A stretch of 64,000 nucleotides of DNA from Calliphora vicina (lineage: Eukaryota > Arthropoda > Insecta > Diptera > Calliphoridae). Shown piece by piece: positions 34,545 to 46,663 of the stretch (position 1 is its first letter; the number at the start of each line of letters is the position of its first letter). The notes below the pieces were generated by a model that saw only the letters and a program-made list of their open reading frames with translations, did not search any database and was not told where the DNA came from. The DNA lies in the NCBI RefSeq assembly GCF_958450345.1, contig NC_088781.1, positions 51,662,315 through 51,726,314 on the forward strand, written 5' to 3'. A program made the position numbers and the translations under genes.

Positions 34545-35780
34545 ACTGCCTAAGAATATGTTTTTGGAACGCTAACGGCATTCGCCAATATAAAAACGAA
34601 CTCGAGTATTTTCTAAAAAGTCATGAAGTTGATATAATGTTAGTTTCGGAAACCCATTTGACGTCTAGAAGTTTATTTAAGATAAATGGATATGTTTTTT
34701 ATGGCACAAATGATCCAAGAGATAGAGCATGTGGAGGCTCTGGAATTTTAATTAAAACCCGTATCGAACACCATTCAATGTGTGATATTTGTGAAGATTA
34801 TCTTCAAGCTACGATAATGTGTTTGGATGATTGCTACAGAAACCTATTAATTTCGTCGATATATTCACCTCCAAGGTTTTCGATTACTGAAAACAAATAT
34901 GAATATTTTTACGAATCACTAGGACCCCGAGCTGGCGATTATAATGTTAAGCATACTCCTCGGGGATCAAGACTTGTAACCCCGAAAGGTCGCGCTTTGT
35001 TTAATACAATTTCTAAATTGAATTTGAATGTGCTGTCGAGCGGAGAACCAACATACTGGCCTACTGACCCAAGCAAAATACCCGATGTCATTGATTTTGC
35101 AGTTACAAAAAATTTACTAATTAAACTAATGCAGGTTAAATCTTCATTAGAATTATCCTCGGAACATTCATCCATCTTCGTTACTCTATTGAACCCCCGA
35201 GAAGTAGTATCCCTGACTGGTCACTCTGCAATATCAAGCACGAAAATAAATTGGTTGAAATATAGAAAATATATTAGCACACAGAGAACAGAAAATATAT
35301 CGCTAAGAACACCAGAGGATATCGATATCTCACTCAAAAATTTTGAATAAAACTTAAAACTTGCTGTTGAACACGCCACTCAAACAACCCAACAAATAAG
35401 ATACAATAGACTCTATTCTGCAGATATTGAACAGTTATTAGCAGAAAAAGGAAGAGTTCGTCGAGAGTGGCAACTCTACAGATCCCCTCAACTTAAAACG
35501 GAGCTTAGAAAATGTCGCAAATGCCTCAGTTTGCTTTTTCACAAACGCAAAACTGACTCAATTAATAAATATCTGGAGAACTTAGAAGTACTTAAATTAC
35601 TCTCTATGGAGAGCTACAAAAAAATTAAAAAGACCTGTTATGAGCAGACCTCCTCTACGTAATTCTAGTGGAGGCTGGGCGAGAAACGATACTGAAAAAG
35701 GAAACCTGTTTGTTAGTCATCTAAGGAATGTATTTTCCCCAAACGAGTCAAACAAAGTTTTAACGAGACTGCAAATAATT
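34541..35780 (+). pseudogene. Jockey-type LINE ORF2, endonuclease part only
   Basis: 34541-35350 encodes an APE-type endonuclease: RICFWNANGI at the N-terminus, LVSETHL (catalytic-site glutamate), a diverged GDYNVKH motif, PDVIDFAV and the near-terminal SSEHSSIF. The enzyme would nick target DNA for target-primed reverse transcription. A stop at 35348 interrupts the frame, which then resumes with the linker (RREWQLYRSPQLKTELRKC). A frameshift near 35600 leads to MSRPPLRNSSGGWARNDTEK. Similarity stops near 35780, before any reverse-transcriptase motif. Loss of the RT side is unusual, since LINE copies are normally 5' truncated. Confidence 0.85.
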
Positions 35781-37641
35781 TACAACGGGAAAATTAAAAT
35801 TTCAAGATTCAAATGTTTCTCGAATTGGTTTTCTTATTGTTCATAAAAATATTACAATGCAAATAGGTTTAAAAATTTAAATCTATTTTTATCAAAAAAA
35901 AATACGCCTTCTGTGACATGAACCTATTTATTTCTTTCTTTAAAAGTTTTACATCTTTTAAATTCAACTTTAAATATTTCCTTAAAATTATTTTTGTTTA
36001 CCTTTAATTTGCTACTAAACAATTTTAAAAATTCAGCTATTTTTCTTGCTTTCAAATCAACTTATCTTAGGTTTCCTTCCACCTTAATGCTTCTATTTAA
36101 CGTCAACACCTGTAGTAAATTTTGTAATTTTTTTCCCCACGTCACTTTTTCTACATATGGTTGGTTGGTTGTCTTAAGGTCTCAGCTGTTGCAAGATTGT
36201 TGTCTTGTTGTGGATTTTGTTGGACGGGTAAGTGTTAGTTAGTGTGTGAATGAGTTTGGTAGAAAATATGTTAAAGTTTAATTTAACACCTTGTTTAAAA
36301 TAGCTAGTTATAGACACGTGTAGACAGCTTGTGAAAAAGCCACAATAACGAAATTTTAAATTGAAAGAAAATACAGCAGAAGGGAATACTTAACAAGATG
36401 TCTGCATAAAAAAGGGTTGGGTAGGGTTTGTAGTTTATTTTTCCAGTCACGCATGTTAAGGGTTAAAGCGAAATTTATTTATGGGAAAAATTACAGAACA
36501 CAAAGTGTGGGAAGTAAACAATTTCGTGGTAGTTTATGAATATATGAATGAATAATAAATGTAGGATGAAATAAAACTTTAAAGACATAAATAGTATTAA
36601 GTGGAATTATAAATAATTCTTTAGAGATTTTATCAAATCAAAAATATTACACATTCAACATAACTCTTCTAGGATAACATCAAGTTAAAGTGGCAAGACT
36701 CGGTTCTTTCGTCTCAAGATTTTGTTAAATGGCTTGTGCTGTGTCAGTTCCTGGAATGAAATTATTTTAGGTGCCTTTAATATCCATTTCCAAGAACTTA
36801 TTTTCAGTTTAAATACTATTATTTATTTTAGCTTTTAAGCACATTTATATATCTCCACCAACGACTGCAAGACAAATTGTCTTCCGCACACCAACTATAA
36901 ACCAAATGTGCAACATTAAATGCAACAGTTTCCACAAACTTCCCAAGAGCTGCTTGCTACGCATATAAATAACAACATTTAAGCAAAGTTTAATTTAGCT
37001 TGGTAGAATAAAAACAACAAAATCTTAAATAAATATTCTTAGATTCTGCGAAAAGTCACGTATTAAGAGGGTCATCATGTTTTTGCTTCAACAAAAACAA
37101 AAGCACTTTCCATTGAAAATGTATGAAATTAGTTTTATTTAAAAATTTTCTGTTGTCTTATATCGAGTATTGCTCAATATTTTGCATTGATAAGCAATAT
37201 TTTAATATTGTTCGAAGTTTCTTTCATACATACAATTCATAACATCTGTATTGTTTATCCTTATGGAGGAAACGGAATTCTCAGCTCGTTTTTCAACAAT
37301 TTATCATGTTGAAATAAACAACACAGTGACACAAAGAAGAATGAAGCTGAAATATTTGGGAAGTTATACTGTTTCTCTGTTAGGTGTTGTCTAGTATAAC
37401 AAGAATCTATTTTTGTTTTAGTAAAAAAAGTCAATGAAACAAAAATTCGTTTTATTCATAAATAAAAATACATTCAGAAATAGTCTCCAAACTTGGAAAA
37501 TCATGAAAAAAAGATATGTTTCTTTGAGAAAAGCACAAAGATTTCTCAAGGTTACTTAAATATTATATTTACTATTCGAAAGCCCTTAATTTCTTCTTTC
37601 CACATTCGATAAAAAACTTAGAATCAGTTAATATTCAACTA
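35781..37641. other. AT-rich stretch without supported gene
   Basis: The plus-strand frame at 35994-36242 lacks similarity. A good 5' splice-site consensus (GGGTAAGTG) occurs near 36227, but without a supported exon. No shared repeat was recognised. Confidence 0.35.
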
Positions 37642-38190
37642 TTGGGTGAATGACCTAAACATGTGAGTATTATAATAAATAAATGGCGAATCTTTTCCAA
37701 GCGCTTTTTGTTTTTAATAACGTACATGTCATTTTGAATGGCAAATATCTGTCATTTATTCTCATTTAGTTATCGAACATTATAATGTAAAAAACAAAGT
37801 TTTTTTATTTCAAAAATGTCGCATATTGTGCCAACAAATCGTCAGGAAGTTTTGCTTTACCTCTTTAATTTGAAAAGAAGTGCAGCTAAAGCACACCGAT
37901 TGCTTATCGAAGCTTATGGTAAATCTGTTCCATAGGTTCCAAAGTGCGAGAGCCAGCCAAAAATGAATGTAAACCAAGAATTGGAGGCACTACTCCATGA
38001 AGATTGTTATCAAACTCACTAAGAGGTTGCCAAATCATTAGGAGCTACTCAGGCTGTAATTTCAAAACGTTTGCAAGTTGCAGAATGCATCCAAAAGCAG
38101 GGAAATTGAGTATCATACGAATTGAAACTGAGAGACATTGAAAGAAAGATTTTGTATGTGTGAAATAATGCTTTAACACTATTTTTACGT
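37642..38190 (+). pseudogene. Mariner relic, 5' half with left terminal repeat
   Basis: The left end TTGGGTGAATGACCTAAA follows a TA dinucleotide (37640-37641) and matches the mariner end at 61547. The transposase begins MSHIVPTNRQEVLLYLFNLK near 37816, passes a stop after GKSVP, then gives NQELEALLHEDC and SLGATQAVISKRLQV before a further stop. CMCEIML-like sequence near 38150 is the last recognisable block. The catalytic domain is missing. Confidence 0.85.
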
Positions 38191-38464
38191 TTTTATCTTT
38201 TAAAAATGGTGGTTTATTTCCTTTAAATAATCTGGACACTTTTGATTGCCAGTAAAAGCAGTTTAGTAGTTTAAAATTTTTAACAACTCTTTAGGTACAC
38301 AACAACGGTTTAAGCAGTCACTATGTGCTTTTAATACACACAGACACGTTTATAATGCAAAATAATACAAACACTTAAATTACACTTTATAATGATTCTA
38401 ACTCTAACAGCGCCTACGATAAACTAGCTGACTACTGCAACCGCAGCCAATATTTATACACAAC
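38191..38464. other. Flanking stretch between mariner relic and hAT MITE
   Basis: No feature recognised except the left target duplication TACACAAC at 38457-38464. Confidence 0.4.
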
Positions 38465-39216
38465 TAGGGTTTTTATCCCGGAAATTCCCAGTACAAATTT
38501 CCCGGGAACTTTGCCAATTTTTCACTACCCGATTCCCGGGATTTTTAGTCGGGAATCTCGGGAATTAAAAACTGACGAAAATATATAGAAAACAATTTAG
38601 TTAGAACTATATTTTTTTCACAAAAAAACATTAAAAAGTTTTTTACAGTTTTTTGCTTATATCTCGGCAATAATAGATTCGTATGAAAATTTAATTTAGT
38701 CATTCTAATTTCTTTAAATTTCTTCTTCAAATCCATAACAAAATAGCTTCACTAATTTATTAAATCATTAAATTTTTCTTCAAATCAAATCTAGTTCAAA
38801 AAGGCTTAAGACAATTTTTTCAATTAATTTTGTAAATGATTTGATTTAACAAAAATTTAATCATTCAAAATTTTAATAAATGTTGTTATTAATTAATTTT
38901 AAAATTAATTCAGTTTAAAAAAGGTCTTGAAATGAATTTAAAAAATTCAATATTGTTAATGGATTTATGAAATGAAAAGCTGACATTCTTTAATTATGGA
39001 TTAAGATTTTAGTGAATTAAGCTCAAATTTTATTAATTAATTCGAAGCTCTGATATTTAATAATTATATCAATAAGTTTTTATATAAAATTTTGCTATAA
39101 TATTCCTAATTTACAGTATCATTTTATATATTCTGGAATGGCCGGGTACGCGGGAATGTAGAAAAAATTTTCCCGATTCCCGGGATTCAAAAAAGTTCGG
39201 GAAATTAAAAACCCTA
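38465..39216. mobile_element. hAT MITE, 752 bp, with perfect 8-bp TSD
   Basis: The ends are TAGGGTTTTTATCCCGG and, inverted, TAGGGTTTTTAATTTCCCG. The flanking 8-mers are identical, TACACAAC at 38457-38464 and 39217-39224. Subterminal DNA consists of repeated CCCGGGAA/TTCCCGGG words. There is no transposase; the short frames inside are not coding. Confidence 0.9.
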
Positions 39217-39283
39217 TACACAACACAATCTTCCTTCGATTATCTTCATGAATGTTCTTATCGGACAAAACTAGAAAACTAGT

Positions 39284-39365
39284 TGTTGCCTAGAAAACGC
39301 CCTCTGTGTATTTGGTGTAGTGCTGGTGGGGAACCTTCTTCAATTCTTTGATTCCTACCTACAAA
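39284..39365 (+). repeat. tRNA-like SINE head, second copy
   Basis: AACGCCCTCTGTGTATTTGG, then TGTAGTG and GGGGAACCTT, ending TTTGATTCCTACC, matches 23042-23110 on the same strand. The box A-like core suggests a Pol III-derived origin. Only this head is present. Confidence 0.6.
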
Positions 39366-40019
39366 CAATTCTAGTAACTGCTGGCGTAAACTTTTGCCGT
39401 GAAATACATATCCTGCCAGAAAGATAGCCCAAGTGTTTCAAAATGAAAACTAAATATTTGGAAAATCTTCCAATTTTAATGGTATTTTCTTTTCTGGCAT
39501 AAATGATGCATTTTTTCTGCCTTTTACCTTTCTTTGTGTTCTTTTCTGACAAAAATGTAGTCTGGTCGTGTTCTTTTCTAATAATGTTATCCTAAAACCC
39601 TGAATATATGCTACATGTTTAACCCTCAATTTTATCAAAGGGTTAGAAATGCACCACTTTTATGTAACCAAAAAATATAGTTTTATAATATTTCGAAGCT
39701 ACATAAAAAAAATTGCATAAATGGTAATGATTTTTGTTCTATTGTGATCGTTAAAAATGCAACACATTATGGGGGTGTCAGAAAAGAAAACACCATAAGT
39801 CGCAAACCCAATAATTTACTGACTTATAAGTGCATAGAGGTACGAAAACCCGATTTTGGAGATGTTTGTCAAATTTCAAACAAAGATTCTTGTTATATTC
39901 GAAGACATTTACCGGAAAAATAAAATCACATCCCAGGCATTTGTTTCTGTTGCAAAGTGTAATCTGTATATGTTGAAATTGAGAACAAACCAAAGTTATA
40001 GTAGTATGAAATAGAAAAA
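39366..40019. other. AT-rich stretch without supported gene
   Basis: Three overlapping minus-strand frames (39355-40026) show no family signature. Confidence 0.3.
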
Positions 40020-40215
40020 AAAACAAGTAAGAGAGCTATATTCGGCTGTACCGAATCTTATATACCCTACACCAAACAATACTTTAACATTCAAATTTTA
40101 AATATTTTTAGGTAAACAAAATTTAAGTTTTTTTTTAAAAAAATTTTAAAATAAAAAATTCGAATTATTTTTTTTTCCAATTTTTTTTATAATTTCTTCC
40201 AAATTATTTTTTAAT
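40020..40215 (-). repeat. Dispersed repeat family A, truncated copy
   Basis: AACAAGTAAGAGAGCTATAT, the hairpin ATTCGGCTGTACCGAAT and TATATACCCTACACCA are the reverse complement of the right end of 28554-29265. The copy ends in an A/T-rich run near 40215. Confidence 0.75.
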
Positions 40216-40327
40216 TTTTTATAATTCTCTATGGTGTATGATTTTAATAACAGAGTTATGCCCAAAGTATGCTACACTTTTGTATAATTTATCTAGTGAG
40301 AGATATTAAGTCATGAGCGTATGAGTT

Positions 40328-43186
40328 TGTAGTAAATGTTTTAGGATTTAAAATAATAAAATTTTAAATTCTCTTTTGTGTGGGTCAGTATGATCGGTGC
40401 TTGGAAGCTTGAATGGGCTTAGCTCGCCGGATTGGGGAGGGTTCTTGACCATACGTGACCTTAAAATCCTACATAAACAAAAAGAAAACAAATTCTTCCA
40501 AGACTGAAAATCTACTGAAATCTAAAAGAAAACTCACAAACTGGCTATTGCTATTAATAAATTGGGATATGTTTAAGAAATATAAAAGTGTGACAGATGA
40601 TGTTGTCACTTGGAACACTTAAAACTGAAAAACCCACCCTCGTATACCTTAGATACATTCGTGTTCATAATTTTTTTTAGTATCTTCCCTAAAAGTTAGT
40701 TTAATACCTAAAACATCTTACGTAAAATCGGTTTCATTAGTAGCATTCCCCAAAATAATATCTTCTACTCAAATTTACTCATTATAACACTTCAAAATTA
40801 TTTATTGTTTCATAATAAAATCTATTCACATTTTTTTAAAATTACGAACTTAAACATACATATGCTTAATAATATATTTTAAAATGAACTTTTGGTTTTC
40901 TTAACTTTGCAAATGATACTTTTTCTTTTTAATAAAAATTAATTAAATTCATAAATATATATAGTGAATCGAATGCATGTTAAATAATGAAATGTATATT
41001 ATTACTCACTGTTTGACGTATCTTCAGATTGCAGAATTACTATTTTTTTACCCTTATTTGTTACTCTTCCAACATATTGTTTGCAGTAGGCGATGGTTTG
41101 AGCTCAAAACATCCATGGAACTGTAACTTTTAAAAATGTATATGAATAAAGTTCAAAATAAAATTAGATAAGAAATAATATACATAAATTGTCTAACATG
41201 CTGTAACTTATAATTTAATTTTTATATTAAAATATAGTTATAACATTAAAAAAAATTAAATCAAAAATGCAAAAATAAAGTTCAATTTATATACTTAACA
41301 TTAGTCTGTTAAATAAATTTTAAGCTTTACATTTAAACATACTTCTCATATATTCAATCGAATGTTAAGAGTATAGTTTGAACTTTATTCTTTACAGTTG
41401 TATACTGATATAATTAAGAGAAACTTAACTCCATAATTAAACTTTGAAAGATAAGGTTTACATACATATACTTAAGTCTTACTCTTAACACTTTACTTCT
41501 TCTTCTTTGTCTTATCTATACTTATCAAATTGTTGCTTATTGGAGACTTCACATTATTGTTGTTTTAGGTAAAAATTATTTTGTTAATTTTGTTGATTTG
41601 TCTTACATCTTGGGTTGCAGCAGTGGGCAACTATTTAGCAATTAATTAGTGATGGTCCGGGTATGTTTGAAGGTACAATAAAAATCGATATTCTTTCTTC
41701 AGATTTTGATTAAGTTTTTATATCACGATTTTAATGCTTATATTGATGTTGACTTAGATGTTATGGTTGGACTGGGCTTCATATTTAAGCATGACGATTT
41801 GGTATATGAAACAAACAAAATAACGGACTTTGGACTTGGACATGTGGCGTGTGTCGTGTTAATTGATGAAAGTCATAACTAGTTAATTAAAGCTGCCGTA
41901 TTTCATGAAATCTTATGGAATTCAACAATCCATATGTTAAAACTACAATCGAGTTTTTAATTCAAACATCAAAATGTGTTTCGTACACCAAAAGAATTTA
42001 TATCGTCCACCAAAAATGTGTATTTAGTACACTGCAAATTAATGTAATTCATACATCAAAATTATGTATTTCATGCACCATGTACATTAAAATTAAGCAT
42101 ATCTCGTGCACTAAAATAACGAATATCTCGTACACTAAAATAAGGAATATCTCGTACACTAAAACCCTGAGGAATAATTATTATATTAATGAAATAATTA
42201 TTTCAGTAAATTCACAAAAACCTACCAATTAAAATTGGGCTTTATAATTAATTAAAATGTTTAATTAAATTCACGATGTTTATCGATTAATTGCTTTCAC
42301 TTTTTCAATTACTAAATGAAGACTTAGTATTATATATATTAGAGTATATAATTTTCTATTCCGCAAAATAAACTTTGTGCTTATAAAATTATATTAGAAA
42401 AGAGTTTTAGCGGAAGACGAAGTTCAGCTCAACAACTCGGGTCTAATTAGATATGCAATTTAGGTAATTACTTGATAATCACGTCAGTTATCGTTATTTA
42501 CCAATGTTGCTAACTCCAGTTAAAGATGTGATCAATTTATGTCATAACATAACATGATGGTGTGGTACATTTATATTTATGTATAAATTAGGGTAATTTA
42601 TGATTTAAGAGCATAAACTAAATTCATGTTGTTATTCTCTTACTAAATAAATATATTTTTACAACTAAACAATAAAATTAACTAACATAATGTTAGTATA
42701 AATAACTTTGCTCAGAATATTTTTTTATTTGTTGGTAAATTTAAGTGTTGCCATTTTAGATAATTAAGTTAAGTATTTATTTATTTATTAAGTTAGTATA
42801 ATTAATACGTTTATAATAAGTTTTTATATATTTTATATTAAGTAATTTAGGTCAAAATATTCTGAACAATTATTAACTAAAATAGAAGTATACTTAAAAT
42901 ACAATAATTATATTAATTAGTTTTAAGAATATAATAAATTCATTATTTGGGCCTATTTAGTTTTAAAGTAATTAACGAAATTAATGTTGATGTGTATTAT
43001 GATATTGAGGCGTATTAGAAGGAAAACCTTAGACAATTATAAAATTAATAATAAAATGTATAAGAAAATTCTGACATATCACAATAGCAAATACAACAAT
43101 ATACAAATATTTTGCTAAAACTTTTGGTTTATTAAATTTCAACAATTCATCTTTAAAAATTAAAACTTTCAACAAAATCTGTTACA
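40328..43186 (-). repeat. 3' LTR of the Gypsy-type element, 2859 bp
   Basis: Starts TGTAGTAAATG and ends CTGTTACA on the plus strand. It has the same sequence as 48638-51496 wherever I compared. Its length is far above the common few-hundred-bp LTRs. The plus-strand frame at 41915-42232 runs opposite to the element and covers the short repeats described separately, so it is not called a gene. Confidence 0.95.
41965..42165 (+). repeat. Array of CGTACACYAAAA motifs inside the 3' LTR
   Basis: About eight degenerate units of 22-24 bp share the core TTTCGTACACCAAAA or ATCTCGTACACTAAAA. The last three (from about 42098) are the most regular. The identical array occurs in the 5' LTR at 50275-50475. 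It could bind a host factor (enhancer, silencer or insulator); inference only. Confidence 0.7.
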
Positions 43187-43189
43187 AAA

Positions 43190-43197
43190 CCTTCTTT
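43190..43197 (-). promoter_or_regulatory. Polypurine tract
   Basis: The minus strand reads AAAGAAGG followed by TTT directly before the 3' LTR start (TGTAACAG). It is short, and three pyrimidines separate it from the LTR, but the position is right for plus-strand priming. Confidence 0.55.
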
Positions 43198-43318
43198 GTA
43201 GAATTAGTTTATCTAGTTCGAAAATAAGGAAAAAACTGATTTTGAATAAGATTTTCGTGGGGCACGACCACACCCTGAGTATACTATTAGCCGGGCAATT
43301 ATTTATGTATGGTGTTCC

Positions 43319-46042
43319 CTATAATGGCTTCAGATCTTTCGCATGATACATGCCAATGTATTTGCCCGCAGGTGTCTCGAGTTCATAACAAGATGATCCA
43401 ACCTTTTTTCTAATTTTACACTTAATGTAAGGTGGAAGAAGTTTAGCATTAATTCCTTTCTTCATGTCTGATTGTTTGAAACTTTTTCTCAACACTTCCT
43501 GTCCTGGTTTATAACAAATGTCCCTACTTCTTAAATTGTACCTTCTCGTAGCGTTTTCGTGAGCAATAACTAAATTTTCTTTCACCTTCTCATGTAGGTT
43601 AGACATTCTACAGTCATTGGGAATAATATTACCTTGAGGTTCGTCTAAACAATTTATTTTCTGTAAAAGGGGATATGCAGATGCATGTGTAATCATGTTG
43701 TACCCAAAGGAACAAAAATATGGTGAACATTTTATGGCATCGTGGTAATCGCTCCTTAAGATATTAGCAATTTTAGAAACGTGCATGTCCCACCTGTCTT
43801 GTTTTTCTTTTATTAAAATGCGAAGTTTTACAAGAAATTCGCGGTTTGTTCTCTCAGACACATTGGCTTGTGGTGAGTATAATGCTGTTTTAATATGGTA
43901 AATACCGTAAACTTTTAGAAAATCAGCCATTTGTGACGACACAAATTGTTTTCCGTTATCCGAGTGGATATATTGTGGGACTCCAAACTGGTGAAAAATA
44001 TTTTCTTCTAGGAATTTTATTATTGCAGAACTTGTTGCCTTTTTAAGCGGTTTTAAGAATATATATTTGGTAAAATGGTCTATTGCAACAAAAACGGTCG
44101 AATTGCCCATTTTTGTGCGGGGATATGGACCTAATAAGTCCATATATATCCTCTGAAATGGACGCTCAGAAATAACTTGTCGACCCATAGCTGGCCTAAG
44201 TGTTTGGTTTGTGGGTTTGACAAGTTTACAAACTTCACAATTAGAGACATAAAGTTTAATATCGCGTGACATTTTTGGCCAAAAGTATTTTTCTCTTATT
44301 CTGTTCAACGTTTTTGCAAAGCCTCCGTGACACGAGTTTAATACATGATTCATTTCAATCGCCTGTTGACAAAGTTCCTTGGGTAGCCACAATCTCCATA
44401 GAGATAATTCTTCAACAAACTCTCCTTTACGAAACTTGACTCTATGATAAATAAAATCTTCAGAAACTATTGTGTCTGGGTAATTGTTAGGATTTTTCAA
44501 TATTTCGGTTTTTAAAACAGTATACTCATCTGATTTGAAAAATGGAGAAGAAATATCAATTTCGGATGGTAAAATTGGTAGAGAAATTTCATCTACATCT
44601 AGTCGTGACAATGCGTCAGGTACTACGTTAGCTGATCCCTTTCTATACTCTATTTCAAAATCAAAACTCTGCAGTTTTATACTCCACCGTCCAAGTCTTC
44701 CTGATAAATCCTTTTGGGACATTAACCAACGGAGACTAGAGTGGTCTGTAACAATTTTGAAGGGGAGACCTTCTATGTAGGGCCGAAATCTTTTAAGGCA
44801 TACAATCGCTGCGAGACACTCCAGCTCCGTGACAGTATAGTTCTTTTGGTTTTTATTTAGCTTCTGGGAAACATATGCCACTGGGTGTTCCCTGCCCTCT
44901 TCGTCAGTCTGTGTCAGTACGCCACCTACACCTACACGCGATGCATCGCACTGAATAGTAAAAGGTCGTTTAAAGTCAGGCTGCACAAGTACTGGAGCAG
45001 ATATCAATGCTTCCTTTAACTTGACAAATGCTGCCTCTGCCTCAGATGTCAATGAAAATTTGTCTCTCTTTTTCAAGCAGTCGGTAAGTGGGGCTGCTAG
45101 GTCAGAAAAGTTGGGGATAAACTGGCGATACCACCCGGTCATACCTATGTACCTTCTTATCTGTCTAGGACTTTTAGGCAGTGGGAAATTTATGATTGCT
45201 GCAACTTTACTTTTATCGGTTTTTAAACATCCCTGTCCTACTATGTATCCAAGGTATTTAATCTCCTTCTGGCAAAAACGACTTTTCTCGACGTTGATTG
45301 TCAAATTCGCACTTTTTAAACATGTTGCAACTTCATGCAGCATATCAATGTGGGTCTTAAAGTCTTTTGTGCAAATTAGTAGGTCATCTAGATAGATGAA
45401 GACGTTTTCACGGAGTCGACTGGGAATAGTCTTGTCCATTAGACGACTCATCCTTTGTGCGGCGTTGCAGAGCCCGAAAGGCATTACTGTAAAATGATAC
45501 AGTGGCCGGCCAGGTACTGCAAATGCCGTTTTTTCTTTGGAAGACTCATCTAAAGGTATCTGCCAAAAGGCGTCTTTTAAATCGATACCTGTAATATAGT
45601 GAGTATCCTGTAAACGACTTAAGAGTCCATTGATATGAGGCAATGGATATGCGTCCTTTTTCGTTAACGTATTTAGTTTACGTGAGTCGAGGCAAAGTCG
45701 AATTTTCCCGGGTTTCCTAACCAACACTATTGGGCTGCAATATGGACTGTTGCTCTCTTCGATTACTCCTAAACTTAACATACGATCGAGCTCACTATAT
45801 GCTTCGACTTGTCGAGGAGGAGACAGTGGGTAATGTTTTATCTTAAAGGGTACGGAATCGCCTGTATCTATGCTATGTAATTCTAGTGAAGTGCGGCCTA
45901 AGCCAAGCTTGCTGCAAGAAGGAAATTCTTCTATAACACTTTTTAATTGTAAAAGCTGTAAGTCCGTCAGATTATGAATATTACTGTTAACATCATTACC
46001 GAATGTCCAATGAAATATCCGATACAAAAAGTTGAGGGGCAA
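43319..46042 (-). CDS. pol: Gypsy-type Pol: reverse transcriptase, RNase H, integrase
   Basis: An open frame of 907 codons. The RT runs from about residue 100: LCLDSRKLN at 117-125, TGIDLKDAFW at 151-160, FGLCNAAQ near 189 and the catalytic YLDD at 217-220. RNase H follows with D366 (QCDAS), E407 and D433 (TDHSSL). The integrase has an HHCC zinc site (H566, H572, C602, C605) and a D,D,E core at D635, D695 and E730. The C-terminus (PPYIKCKIRKKVG) is a GPY/F-like module; no chromodomain is seen. The frame's first codon is TTG, so there is no credible own start, and it overlaps the end of the protease frame, so expression by frameshifting as a fusion is likely. All catalytic residues are present. 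Confidence 0.95.
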   Translation of the reverse strand: MPLNFLYRIFHWTFGNDVNSNIHNLTDLQLLQLKSVIEEFPSCSKLGLGRTSLELHSIDTGDSVPFKIKHYPLSPPRQVEAYSELDRMLSLGVIEESNSPYCSPIVLVRKPGKIRLCLDSRKLNTLTKKDAYPLPHINGLLSRLQDTHYITGIDLKDAFWQIPLDESSKEKTAFAVPGRPLYHFTVMPFGLCNAAQRMSRLMDKTIPSRLRENVFIYLDDLLICTKDFKTHIDMLHEVATCLKSANLTINVEKSRFCQKEIKYLGYIVGQGCLKTDKSKVAAIINFPLPKSPRQIRRYIGMTGWYRQFIPNFSDLAAPLTDCLKKRDKFSLTSEAEAAFVKLKEALISAPVLVQPDFKRPFTIQCDASRVGVGGVLTQTDEEGREHPVAYVSQKLNKNQKNYTVTELECLAAIVCLKRFRPYIEGLPFKIVTDHSSLRWLMSQKDLSGRLGRWSIKLQSFDFEIEYRKGSANVVPDALSRLDVDEISLPILPSEIDISSPFFKSDEYTVLKTEILKNPNNYPDTIVSEDFIYHRVKFRKGEFVEELSLWRLWLPKELCQQAIEMNHVLNSCHGGFAKTLNRIREKYFWPKMSRDIKLYVSNCEVCKLVKPTNQTLRPAMGRQVISERPFQRIYMDLLGPYPRTKMGNSTVFVAIDHFTKYIFLKPLKKATSSAIIKFLEENIFHQFGVPQYIHSDNGKQFVSSQMADFLKVYGIYHIKTALYSPQANVSERTNREFLVKLRILIKEKQDRWDMHVSKIANILRSDYHDAIKCSPYFCSFGYNMITHASAYPLLQKINCLDEPQGNIIPNDCRMSNLHEKVKENLVIAHENATRRYNLRSRDICYKPGQEVLRKSFKQSDMKKGINAKLLPPYIKCKIRKKVGSSCYELETPAGKYIGMYHAKDLKPL

Positions 46043-46556
46043 TATTAAAATTTTTCCAAAAATTGATGCCTAAATATACAGACTGTTTCAAGCCAGGTGA
46101 TAAGTAAAATAGTATATTTTTTGAATCGTTATTGTAAGTAGTTTTTATTTCTAGGAAACCAATGACATTTTGTTTGCCACCATCGGCAGTTTTCAATGTG
46201 GTGCAAATTGGAGTATAGTTCAATTGAAGTTTGGCTAAAAGGTCTAAACAATCTTTCCCTAACACACTGATTGAGGCTCCAGAATCAAGAAGTCCAAATA
46301 ATTCAACAGTACCAAAATAAACTTTTGCGTATGGCCTGTTATCTTTTATTTCATTTAAAATTGTTGACTCTACTATTCTCACAAATTCTTTTCTCCTCTT
46401 ATATCTTTCCCTACATTTAATTATTTTCTTCGGTACTAAATTATCTTTAAATATCCTTGCCTTAGCTTGTTTATACTTTAACATTCTGTGGTGAAAAGAA
46501 TCATCTATTTGTGTATTGTTAACTAATTCATCATCTTTACCTTTATCTGTAGTCAA
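45996..46556 (-). CDS. Gypsy-type aspartic protease
   Basis: An open frame of 186 codons (first codon TTG, so not an independent start) between gag and pol. It contains the active-site block FGLLDSGASISVLG (D91-S92-G93; DSG in place of the common DTG, an accepted variant) and the distal YLGINFWKN. The basic N-terminal part (residues 24-62) may be nucleocapsid-like or linker. It overlaps pol by 47 nt in a different frame and is separated from the gag stop (46664) by about 107 bp in which its frame may extend upstream. It would cleave the Gag and Gag-Pol precursors. Confidence 0.9.
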   Translation of the reverse strand: MTTDKGKDDELVNNTQIDDSFHHRMLKYKQAKARIFKDNLVPKKIIKCRERYKRRKEFVRIVESTILNEIKDNRPYAKVYFGTVELFGLLDSGASISVLGKDCLDLLAKLQLNYTPICTTLKTADGGKQNVIGFLEIKTTYNNDSKNILFYLSPGLKQSVYLGINFWKNFNIAPQLFVSDISLDIR

Positions 46557-46663
46557 AACCGTAAATAACTCTATATCATTAGCCTGTTTAGATCCAGGGT
46601 TGTCAACTTGTGTTTCTATATCAATACTAGAGGGATTTTTGTATGGAAACGAGGGACCCTCTT

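Noticed and set aside
41915..42232. 105-codon plus-strand frame present identically in both LTRs (also 50225-50542)
   Set aside because: Opposite to element transcription and largely composed of the CGTACACYAAAA repeats; identity between copies reflects LTR identity, not coding constraint.
43187..43318. Search for an env gene in the Gypsy-type element
   Set aside because: Only about 130 bp separate the pol stop from the 3' LTR, and no envelope-like frame exists elsewhere in the element.
44484..45395. Plus-strand frames of 98 and 124 codons
   Set aside because: Antisense shadows of the pol gene.
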